This document shows, in pieces, positions 27,201 to 34,309 of a stretch of DNA of 64,000 nt. Source of the DNA: Sphingobacterium sp. UT-1RO-CII-1 (GTDB lineage Bacteria; Bacteroidota; Bacteroidia; Sphingobacteriales; Sphingobacteriaceae). The position numbers were made by a program, and so were the translations under genes. Position 1 is the stretch's first letter; each line of letters starts with the position of its first letter. The stretch lies in the NCBI RefSeq assembly GCF_026711005.1, contig NZ_JAPPVJ010000004.1, positions 62,001 through 126,000 of the forward strand, given 5' to 3'. The notes beneath the pieces are model-generated. The model was not told the DNA's origin and made no database searches. It saw nothing but the letters and a program-made list of their open reading frames with translations.

Positions 27201-27476
27201 GCTAAATATCCAGTGGATAATCGCCGTGATCAGTTTTATCGTGATGCGGAGGTGCTTGTAGAGTCAGGAGACCATATTCGTTTGCAGGATATTAATGTTT
27301 CTTACCGAATTCAGCCAGTTAACTCTAAGAGATTATGGTTAAAGTCACTAACCGTTACAGGATATTTATCGAATGTAGCACTACTTTGGGTAGGTAATTC
27401 CATTAATGTAGATCCAGATTATCCAACCGGTCCTGCCCCATTACGTATAACTTTCGGATTGAAAGCTGATCTTTAA
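24270..27476 (+). CDS. SusC/RagA TonB-dependent transporter without STN domain
   Basis: A 1068-aa outer-membrane transporter. The signal peptide is 1-21 (ending VTAN). It goes straight into a carboxypeptidase-like regulatory domain (about 27-105), then the SusC motif [20 protein letters not shown] (about 110-129). A plug (about 130-240, with [20 protein letters not shown], then [22 protein letters not shown] split over 220-240) and the barrel follow. Unlike the other four SusC proteins in the window it lacks the N-terminal STN signalling domain, consistent with the absence of a sigma/FecR pair. The gene is sandwiched between the thioredoxin gene (9 bases upstream) and susD (30 bases downstream). 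Substrate is unknown; no glycosidase is linked, so it may import something other than a glycan. Confidence 0.94.
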   Translation: [1068 protein letters not shown]

Positions 27477-27506
27477 AAATGTTTTTAGCTATATAAATAT
27501 ATAAGA

Positions 27507-28871
27507 ATGAAAAAAATATTTAGAAATTATGTCTTTTTGATTTTGAGTTTTTTCAGTCTATTCATAGCCTGTGAATCCTTCTTAAATGAAAAGCCCGATA
27601 GAAGCCTCGCTTTGCCCGATGGTGTCAAAGAGTTAGAAGCAATTCTCGATTACAATTTGGGTATGAACCAAAATACACCAGCAGCTGGTGATATAGCTTC
27701 TACTTATTTTTATCTTACTGAAGCCGACTTTTCTGCAAGAACACAGACTACGCGAGAAATTTACTGTTGGGATTCTGAAGTCAATAATATTCAGGACTGG
27801 CAAAATTCTTACAATAGAATTTTTTATGCAAACGTTGTCCTTGACGAGATAGATGCAGCCGACTTAGGAAGTAAGACGGAGGCTGATAGACAAAGGGTAA
27901 AAGGGGCTGCCTTATTTTTTAGAGGATGGGATTTTTATCAGATAGCACAGATTTATGCAGAACCTTACGAAAAAGAATCCTCTCAGAAATTAGGTATTCC
28001 TTTAAGATTAGAGGCAGATATAAATGTAGTCACGGTGCGGAGTACATTGCAAGAAACATATGATCAAGTTTTGAAAGACCTTACAGCAGCAGCTATTATG
28101 CTGCCAGATAAAAGTTCGATAGCAACGCGACCATCAAAAGCAGCAGCTTACGCAGCGCTTGCGATAGTTCATCTTGATATGCGGCATTTTGAAAAAGCTG
28201 AAAAATATGCAGACTCATGCTTAGCTCTGCATGATGAGTTGATAGATTATAATAATATAGACGCTGCTTTGAACAACCCTTTTCCAATTTTTAACAAAGA
28301 AGTTATTTATCATTCCACAATGTTTGGAACGTCATTGGTGTTTACACAAAACCGCGCACGTGTAAATCCCGACCTTTTTAATACTTATGCAGATAATGAT
28401 TTACGGAAAAATATATTTTTTAAACAGAATGCGAATGATGCCATCAATTTTAAAGGTGATTATTCAGGAGGGGTTACTGGCTCTCCATTTTCGGGACTAG
28501 CTGTTGATGAAGTATATTTGATAAAAGCTGAATGTGCTGCACGAGTTAATAAGGTAGATGTAGCGCTTACTTTTCTGAATAGGTTGTTAGAAAAACGCTA
28601 TGACAAAGATTCCTTTGAACCGTATCATGCTATAAAAACGGAGGAAATTATTGATAAGGTTATAGCTGAGAGGAAGAAAGAATTGGCATTTCGAGCAGGT
28701 ATAAGCTGGAGAGATTTGAGGAGGCTTAATAAAGAGCCAAGATATCAACAAACATTAGTGCGTAAGGTAGGCGCAGAAAGTTATATGTTGAAACCTAATG
28801 ATAAACGCTATACTTTTTTGATTCCAATTTCTGTTGTAGAAATATCTGGAGTAAAACAAAATGAACGATAG
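27507..28871 (+). CDS. SusD/RagB-like lipoprotein
   Basis: A 454-aa SusD family protein, shorter than the others here. The lipoprotein signal ends LFIAC (C22). Landmarks are AALFFRGWDFYQIAQIYAEP, VYLIKAECAARVNKVDVALT and ERKKELAFRAGISWRDLRRL. The C-terminus (FLIPISVVEISGVKQNER) lacks the usual aromatic NPGY-type end. It partners with the STN-less SusC just upstream. Compact SusD proteins of this kind are commonly linked to TlpA-type redox proteins in Bacteroidota. A strong bidirectional terminator follows at 28877-28909. Confidence 0.93.
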   Translation: MKKIFRNYVFLILSFFSLFIACESFLNEKPDRSLALPDGVKELEAILDYNLGMNQNTPAAGDIASTYFYLTEADFSARTQTTREIYCWDSEVNNIQDWQNSYNRIFYANVVLDEIDAADLGSKTEADRQRVKGAALFFRGWDFYQIAQIYAEPYEKESSQKLGIPLRLEADINVVTVRSTLQETYDQVLKDLTAAAIMLPDKSSIATRPSKAAAYAALAIVHLDMRHFEKAEKYADSCLALHDELIDYNNIDAALNNPFPIFNKEVIYHSTMFGTSLVFTQNRARVNPDLFNTYADNDLRKNIFFKQNANDAINFKGDYSGGVTGSPFSGLAVDEVYLIKAECAARVNKVDVALTFLNRLLEKRYDKDSFEPYHAIKTEEIIDKVIAERKKELAFRAGISWRDLRRLNKEPRYQQTLVRKVGAESYMLKPNDKRYTFLIPISVVEISGVKQNER

Positions 28872-28876
28872 AAATA

Positions 28877-28909
28877 AAATTTAGGGAGCTGTAGAGGCTC
28901 CCCAAATTT
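28877..28909. terminator. Bidirectional terminator between convergent genes
   Basis: AAATTTAGGGAGC (28877-28889) pairs with GCTCCCCAAATTT (28897-28909), 12 of 13, with a short loop. It lies between susD (plus) and the small exported protein (minus). Confidence 0.85.
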
Positions 28910-28927
28910 GTTGAGAGTTGTTACGAA

Positions 28928-29287
28928 CTACCTAGTAAAATCACCACGAAATATTTTCGGATTATTGTTACCCTGTCCAAGATCAATGCTTAAATCGGAT
29001 AAGTCTGGTTTGCTCGTACTTGGATTGGCCCCTTGTGATGGAGCTGAAATACCACACACTTCATTGCTTCCAGTACAATCTGATTCAAGATCGCTAGAAG
29101 GATGATAGGTATAGTAATTTTCATTAGTCGGATCATCATCCGTTGCAGGTGGGGTATATAACCATTGTACATCAGTAAGCATGTGGTTTGTCTCCACTTT
29201 TTGGCTTTTACCAATTACTTTACCAGTGTAAACACCTAATGCTAATAGTAGTGCCATCGCAGGCACAAGTTTAATGAGCTTTTTCAT
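28928..29287 (-). CDS. Small exported two-cysteine protein, DUF6520-like
   Basis: A 119-aa protein starting MKKLIKLVPAMALLLALGVY, a signal peptide of the short kind seen in DUF6520/NVEALA-like peptides of Bacteroidota. The mature part is acidic and polar (PPATDDDPTNENYYTYHP). It contains exactly two cysteines in DCTGSNEVCGIS (C-x6-C) and ends in a low-complexity tail with NPSTSKPDLSDLSIDLGQG. I assign it to the DUF6520-like group on overall shape and cysteine placement, with moderate confidence. It follows mauE on the same strand (192 bases, with an inverted repeat between). A secreted two-cysteine protein beside MauE and a thioredoxin protein is a natural candidate redox substrate. Confidence 0.6.
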   Translation of the reverse strand: MKKLIKLVPAMALLLALGVYTGKVIGKSQKVETNHMLTDVQWLYTPPATDDDPTNENYYTYHPSSDLESDCTGSNEVCGISAPSQGANPSTSKPDLSDLSIDLGQGNNNPKIFRGDFTR

Positions 29288-29340
29288 CGCTTCAAAAATT
29301 TAATTGTTTATAATATTTGGTCAGAGAGCGGGTAAAGTCT

Positions 29341-29428
29341 GGTAGAACGTTTTAGCAACTTGCCTGTTCTTATGTTTTTCCTTGCGGAGATTGATATCTA
29401 AATTGTCGCAATCCCAAAAGGTTCTACC
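29341..29428. repeat. Inverted repeat between mauE and the two-cysteine protein gene
   Basis: GGTAGAAC (29341-29348) and GTTCTACC (29421-29428) are perfect 8-base complements and can be extended to 12 of 13 (AACGTTTT against AAAAG). The 72-base spacer includes a small GCAAC/CTTGC structure. A separate GGTC-CTCAA-GACC hairpin with a T-run lies at 29440-29458. Confidence 0.55.
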
Positions 29429-29479
29429 TTTACTTCCCCGGTCCTCAAGACCCTTTTTGCGGCTTCCCGTCGAAAGCCA

Positions 29480-29974
29480 CTATGCATAGTTTGTTTTTAT
29501 TCTTTTTTGTTGTTTGCTTTTATAAACGAAATAAAACCCTGCTAGCGCCACCAGCGTATGTATGGCATTGAAATAAAAGTGCTCGCGCCAGCCCATATCT
29601 TCAAACACTTTCCCGCACGCACAGATCACATAGCCATACACTTCTTTATAAGCCAGGTAGGCATATATGGTATAGGCAAATAGCAGAGTCCCTGCAAGCA
29701 GAAGCCCCCAAAGGCGTGTCCGCTTAAGTAGGAGCAGCAGCACGGTCGCCCACTCAATAACCGGCAGTGCATAAACCAATAATGGTTTTGACCAGCTCGG
29801 GAGAGGTTGCTTGCCCATCTGAATATGAAACACCGCATGGTGCAATACTTTGCTTAAAGCTGTTTGTACAAAAAGATAAATCAGCAGAGCAGAACAGAGC
29901 ACCGCCAGGGCGTCTAGATAGATTGTCAGATGCTGCCTGAAATGTTTGTTAATATTGCCTGCTACTGTTGTCAT
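29480..29974 (-). CDS. MauE/DoxX-type redox-associated membrane protein
   Basis: A 164-aa integral membrane protein with four predicted helices (about 15-36, 57-80, 85-107, 135-155). It belongs to the MauE/DoxX-like group: SKVLHHAVFHIQMGKQPL and PVIEWATVLLLLL are typical. It has a CxCG motif (YGYVICACGKVFEDMGW) before REHFYFNAIHTLVAL, corresponding to the conserved (C)xCGG...W..H..FN block of Bacteroidota MauE proteins. MauE helps form disulfides in methylamine dehydrogenase, and the group is linked to periplasmic thiol redox work. Here it is encoded with a small two-cysteine exported protein, and opposite a TlpA-SusC-SusD operon. A hairpin-rich leader precedes it. Confidence 0.78.
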   Translation of the reverse strand: MTTVAGNINKHFRQHLTIYLDALAVLCSALLIYLFVQTALSKVLHHAVFHIQMGKQPLPSWSKPLLVYALPVIEWATVLLLLLKRTRLWGLLLAGTLLFAYTIYAYLAYKEVYGYVICACGKVFEDMGWREHFYFNAIHTLVALAGFYFVYKSKQQKRIKTNYA

Positions 29975-30143
29975 TTTTTTAATGTTATGGTATACACCAA
30001 AGGTAGGTAGGGTTTGTCCTACTTTGGTTGTAATAATTTCCCTCTTCGTTTGTAAAAATCGGGCAGTACTTATTTATATTGACTGGGCGATCGCCGTACT
30101 TACTTTTAAAAGCGTTGCTGAAGGCAGGTATATTTCCCCTTAG

Positions 30144-30480
30144 TGGAAGAGAGCGGCCGCCGTGGCCAGTTGTGACTTCCGCTTAGGCTTGTTCGCAAAG
30201 TCCTGAGGAAAGATGGTTATCTCCTTGGACTTTACGAACAGCCCTCGGTAAGTTGTCGAGCTTCCTCGAAGGGGGGTGGTAAACTCCCGTGGGTAGTAGC
30301 TGTCGGCGATAGACCTTACTGACTTTCCTTCCTACTTGTAGCTTTCCGGCCCGGTGGTCGTTACCATCGCTGTGACTTGTCGGACTTTCTTTGATACTTG
30401 TTGGCTTTTCCGCTCAGACTCTGCAGCTTTCTTACTGGTGGTTGTTTACCATCGCTATGCGGAAATGCATGGTTTATCTG
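30144..30480 (-). other. Hairpin-rich segment in the leader of mauE, unassigned
   Basis: No ORF is supported. It holds a strong stem-loop GTTCGCAAAGTCC (30191-30203)/GGACTTTACGAAC (30227-30239), 12 of 13, with a further inner stem AGAT-GGTT-ATCT. A small TCGAG-CTTC-CTCGA hairpin (about 30255-30268) follows. Two similar hairpins are GGTGGT-CGTT-ACCATC (30353-30368) and GGTGGT-TGTTT-ACCATC (30437-30453). The flanks of the last two are also alike (GACTTTCCTTCCTACTTGTAG near 30321, GACTTTCTTTGATACTTGTT near 30383), an imperfect tandem duplication of about 60-85 bases. It lies upstream of mauE on the minus strand. The rest of 29975-30861 is AT-rich without a recognised gene. Confidence 0.5.
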
Positions 30481-30719
30481 TTTTTGGAGGTTACGTTGGG
30501 TCAAATTGGCTCAGTTTGGGCTAATATAGTTTAATAATGGGCAAAATTTCACAAGAAGAAGGGGCGCTGGCTATATTTGTTTTGTTCTTTCTCGAGAGAA
30601 AGAAGTAGAAAAATGTGCAGTGTAGTGACGATTTGCCTACTCGGCGAACAGCTGCATAAAAGTAAAAGAAGGATAAATAAAGTATGGGGTAGGGAGAAGT
30701 AAATTACAGTTTCGAGCTA

Positions 30720-30758
30720 AAAAAGAAAGGTTTTCAAACGGGGAGAATGAAAACCTTT
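30720..30758 (-). terminator. Terminator after the sulfatase operon (also resembles a susC leader hairpin)
   Basis: AAAGGTTTTCA (30726-30736) pairs perfectly with TGAAAACCTTT (30748-30758) around an 11-base loop. On the minus strand a CTTTTTT run follows, so it can terminate the sulfatase operon. On the plus strand it has the A-tract-plus-hairpin form of the susC leaders and is followed by a leader-like stretch and an ATG at about 30783, but only six codons. Confidence 0.75.
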
Positions 30759-30861
30759 GCTAACCAATTATAAACCTAAATTATGATACTGCAAATATAA
30801 GTGTAATTTTTACACTAAGCAAATGTTTTTGAAAGTTTTTTTTAGCGTGTCTAATGAAGGC

Positions 30862-32358
30862 CTATTTGTATATACCAGTATTTCCGTTTTCTAATTTTAA
30901 TAATAGCTTTTTGACTAAAGACGGTTTCTCACTAGCGATATTTTGGGTTTCATGAGGGTCTTTTTTATGATCATAAAGCTCAACTTGAGGATCGTAATTA
31001 TTATAATATTTTGTTATTCGGTATCTAGGGGTTTTCAGGGAAATGCCATTATTAAAATAACCAAATGCATTGTTTTTCCACTCCTTGTCTTTCCCTTTTT
31101 TTATGAGCTTAGCATAAGAAGATCCATCGTAGTCGATGGCCGGCATGGGAATATCGCATAATTCCATTAATGTAGGGTAGAAATCAATAGAGCTGATTAC
31201 CTCATCTATGACACGGCCACTAGTTTCAACCGAAGGGAGTTTAATGATGTAAGCGCTTTTAAGTGAAATGTCAAATAAGGTATGCTTGCCCCAAATACGA
31301 TGATCGCCTAACTGCCAACCATGATCGCCCCAAACTATGATAATAGTATTCCGATCTAGACCTTCTTGCTGAAGTGTATTTATTATGTGTCCTACCATAG
31401 CATCTATGTAACTTACAGAAGCATAATAGGCATGTTTTAATTTCTGTGCATATTCTGTAGAAACAGGACTGTTTATTGTAGGATGTTCTTCACCGAGTAG
31501 GTATTGATTAAATTCTTCACTCTGTGTTAGGCTCTGCCGATTAACATTCTCGGGCAATTCAGACGATTTAGAAAGAGGAATTTGATCCCGATTGTACATA
31601 TCCCAGTATTTTTGTGGAGCATTAAATGGTAAATGGGGCTTGAAAAAACCTACACCTAGAAAGAATGGTTCTGATTGCTGAGCTAGTTCTTTAATTTTAT
31701 TTATAGCTAGCTGTGTTGTGAGTCCGTCAGGATAGGAGAGATCGTCGACATCTTTTTTTTCGTAAGGTTTTGTGTTGCCTTGAAGAGAAATTCTACTACT
31801 ACCATCTGCTTGAGCAAAAAAAGCATTCCAGCCAGTTTTCCATCTTCCAGGGTTAAATAACATTTCGTCCCAACTATAGGGTAATTCAAGAACTTCACTT
31901 TTTTGTTCAGTATAAGGGTATAAATAGCCATCAGCAGAATGACTGATTTTTCCTATGCCAATTGTTTTGTAACCATTACGGCGTAAATTGTCAATAAATG
32001 TTTCGGGGATATCTGTCCTTTTACGATTAGATATATCTTCTGCAATAATATTATTGTTTAAATGCTTTCTACTGCGAGGAAGTTGCCCAGTGAGTAAAGC
32101 GTATCTTGAGGCTCCACAAGTAGGGATATTAGCATATTGGTTGTTGAATAAGTAGCCAGTGTTCGCTAATTTGTCCAGATTAGGGGTTTGAATAATCTTA
32201 TTACCGTATACTCCTAGGTCTGCTCTAAGGTCGTCAACAAATAAGAATAAGATATTGGGTTTCTTATTTTGCTGTTGAGGTTTCTCCTGCGCAGATAAGT
32301 CCTCATATCCGTTATAGAATAAAAAAAGAGGAATGATTAAAAATTTAATTAATTTCAT
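30862..32358 (-). CDS. Secreted sulfatase, iduronate-2-sulfatase-like (S1_7-type)
   Basis: A 498-aa exported sulfatase with signal peptide 1-23 (ending DLSAQ). It has the formylglycine-type motif C-G-A-S-R (81-85, in IPTCGASRYALLTGQLPR); the Cys form would be matured by an anaerobic or aerobic FGly-generating enzyme not encoded here. Metal ligands are in LFVDDLRADLGVYGN (D42, D43) and WGDHGWQLGDHRIWGKHT. The VDDLR...GVYG opening and the overall order recall iduronate-2-sulfatase (S1_7) rather than arylsulfatase A types. It is the last gene of the sigma-FecR-SusC-SusD locus read leftward from 39.6 kb and should remove sulfate from the imported glycan, probably a uronic-acid or other sulfated polysaccharide. 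The 90-base gap from susD contains an unusual Shine-Dalgarno masked by an inverted repeat. Confidence 0.9.
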   Translation of the reverse strand: MKLIKFLIIPLFLFYNGYEDLSAQEKPQQQNKKPNILFLFVDDLRADLGVYGNKIIQTPNLDKLANTGYLFNNQYANIPTCGASRYALLTGQLPRSRKHLNNNIIAEDISNRKRTDIPETFIDNLRRNGYKTIGIGKISHSADGYLYPYTEQKSEVLELPYSWDEMLFNPGRWKTGWNAFFAQADGSSRISLQGNTKPYEKKDVDDLSYPDGLTTQLAINKIKELAQQSEPFFLGVGFFKPHLPFNAPQKYWDMYNRDQIPLSKSSELPENVNRQSLTQSEEFNQYLLGEEHPTINSPVSTEYAQKLKHAYYASVSYIDAMVGHIINTLQQEGLDRNTIIIVWGDHGWQLGDHRIWGKHTLFDISLKSAYIIKLPSVETSGRVIDEVISSIDFYPTLMELCDIPMPAIDYDGSSYAKLIKKGKDKEWKNNAFGYFNNGISLKTPRYRITKYYNNYDPQVELYDHKKDPHETQNIASEKPSLVKKLLLKLENGNTGIYK

Positions 32359-32373
32359 TTCTGATCATTTTTT

Positions 32374-32432
32374 ACCTCCTTGTCTTTACTTTTAAAGTGT
32401 TTGTTTTCTTTAGCAGTTGCAAACAAGGAGGT
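32374..32432 (-). promoter_or_regulatory. Inverted repeat masking a Shine-Dalgarno before the sulfatase
   Basis: On the plus strand ACCTCCTTGT (32374-32383) and ACAAGGAGGT (32423-32432) are perfect 10-base complements with a 39-base spacer. In the minus-strand mRNA the second arm reads ACAAGGAGGT, a full Shine-Dalgarno, which is rare in this phylum. It stands 5 bases before an out-of-frame ATG (32368) opening a 7-codon ORF and 15 bases before the sulfatase ATG (32358). Pairing would hide it. Confidence 0.6.
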
Positions 32433-32448
32433 TAAGGTTTAATTTAAA

Positions 32449-34257
32449 TTATTTCCAGCCCGGATTTTGATCCAAATTTTCGTTCAAAACCAATTGGTTT
32501 GTAGGTAACGGGTAGAGGTAATAGTGGCTTAAGAAACCTGTTGGTGTATTAAAATACCATAGGAAGCCAGAGCCCTGTGTGAGGGTATTCCCATTTTTAT
32601 CTTGTATTTTTAATAGTTCGCCGCTACCATATTCTGATTTGTCGATATAAGCGCCCAATGGCTTCTTGTTTAAGGTTTCAGGAGCTGTCTTCCAACGGCG
32701 AATGTCGTTAAAAGCAAAACCTTCACCAACAAGTTCTATTTTACGTTCTCGGCGAATTTCCCATAAAATAGGAGCAACCTTACTGTCTCTTTGATTATCC
32801 CACTGATGATCAATTAAAGATAAAGTCATTGCCGCCACTCCGGCTCTTTCCCTAAGTTTATTGATAGTAATATCTGCTATGTCTTGAGTAAACTGGTTAA
32901 GTTCATAAGAGGCCTCCGCATAATTGAGCATCACTTCTTCTATTCTAAAAATAGGAGCATCAGTAGTGTTGGTGCCAACAGATGAAGCGTCTGTAGTTTC
33001 ATTATAGAATTTCCACATGAAGTAACCCATGTTTGTAGCTCCCCAGTTATGATAACCATTTGTAGAACTACGAAGATTAGGATTGCGTCCAGAGTAAAAG
33101 TTGCGAAAGTTAGAATATGGTAAAGATTTGGCACCTTTCCACTCAGCATGGTTAATCAGGTCAATATATTCGCTATCGTGTGGGTTAGGCGAACGCTCCC
33201 ATGTGGAATAGCTCCCTGAATTAGGACTCCCAGTCCGATAAGGAGGACATACTGTTGTATATAATCTTGTGTCTCTATTCCGAAAATTTGAATACTCATC
33301 TTGAAAACCAGCATATAAAGGGCTCGTACTAATAGGGCGTCCATCGGTGCATAAATAAGAGTCTACCAATGCTCTAGTAGCTTCGACACGGGCCTCCCCC
33401 GTGCGGACACTTCGAGTACGTGAATGCATAGTATACGGACTAGCATACTCTTTATACAATAATATTCCTGGCATACTGGCTAAACTTTCTGAATTGAATA
33501 GCAAGTCGTAGTTTGACGAAATATGAGGGTGTTTCTGTAATACTCGCTCGGCAGAAAGACGAGCTGCTTGTAGATAAGTATTAGCATCGGAAAGATTATG
33601 GTATTTTCTCCAAGTACCTTCAAAAAGACCAAATCTAGAGATGAACGCATGAACAACAGAACTGTTTATTGTGTTTGGTTTTTTGTCTTGAATATTTTCA
33701 GAAGCATATTGTAAATCTCTTAATATATTCTGAGCAATGAGGTCTCTGGTGTCTCTTTTCGTATAAAGAGCTGGGTCGTTTTCATTTAGCACATGTTCGA
33801 TCCATGGGACTTCTCCAAATTTAGATAAGAGTATGTAGTAGCGATAGGAACGAAAGAAATATCCTACCGATCTCCAGTGTGTTTTTTCAGACTCAGTCAT
33901 GTTGGAAGCATCAATTTTACTAAGCATAAGATTAACTTGTCTAATAAACTTAAAGTCCCAATCACCATCACTTGACGGAATGATAACACGTGACATAGAC
34001 CAGGGGCTTTCGCCTCCAGCAGATAGTTTGACAAAATTGCCGCCATTTACATCATCGTCAAAATCTATTGAGTTGTATCCCGGAAATATATCATAAAGAC
34101 TTAATGCAAATGTTTCAAAATTTTCGGAAGTAATAAAAGCTGTCATTTCTGTCTGTTGATCTTTAGGCAGAATGTCTAGAAATTCATTGTTGCAAGACTG
34201 GAAGATGAGTAAGCTTGATATAAAAGTATATATTGTTTTGATTTTAAACCTTTTCAT
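32449..34257 (-). CDS. SusD/RagB-like surface glycan-binding lipoprotein
   Basis: A 602-aa SusD family protein. The lipoprotein signal ends LIFQSC (C22). Landmarks are GYFFRSYRYYILLSKFGEVP, IFRIEEVMLNYAEASYELNQ, IRRERKIELVGEGFAFNDIR and the C-terminal PTNQLVLNENLDQNPGWK. It is encoded 52 bases after susC on the minus strand and 90 bases before the sulfatase gene. It should present the sulfated substrate to the SusC channel. Confidence 0.95.
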   Translation of the reverse strand: MKRFKIKTIYTFISSLLIFQSCNNEFLDILPKDQQTEMTAFITSENFETFALSLYDIFPGYNSIDFDDDVNGGNFVKLSAGGESPWSMSRVIIPSSDGDWDFKFIRQVNLMLSKIDASNMTESEKTHWRSVGYFFRSYRYYILLSKFGEVPWIEHVLNENDPALYTKRDTRDLIAQNILRDLQYASENIQDKKPNTINSSVVHAFISRFGLFEGTWRKYHNLSDANTYLQAARLSAERVLQKHPHISSNYDLLFNSESLASMPGILLYKEYASPYTMHSRTRSVRTGEARVEATRALVDSYLCTDGRPISTSPLYAGFQDEYSNFRNRDTRLYTTVCPPYRTGSPNSGSYSTWERSPNPHDSEYIDLINHAEWKGAKSLPYSNFRNFYSGRNPNLRSSTNGYHNWGATNMGYFMWKFYNETTDASSVGTNTTDAPIFRIEEVMLNYAEASYELNQFTQDIADITINKLRERAGVAAMTLSLIDHQWDNQRDSKVAPILWEIRRERKIELVGEGFAFNDIRRWKTAPETLNKKPLGAYIDKSEYGSGELLKIQDKNGNTLTQGSGFLWYFNTPTGFLSHYYLYPLPTNQLVLNENLDQNPGWK

Positions 34258-34309
34258 AGTTAATAGATTTATAGCGTTAATACCTAATTACGAGTTAGAA
34301 AGAATGGTT

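Noticed and set aside
29946..30143. 65-aa hydrophobic ORF on the plus strand
   Set aside because: It overlaps the mauE start in antisense and has no start context or similarity; it is probably the complement of the mauE leader.
30144..30480. RNase P RNA, tmRNA or SRP RNA
   Set aside because: The universal motifs (for example GAGGAAAGUCC of RNase P, or a tRNA-like CCA end) are not present in the right order on either strand.
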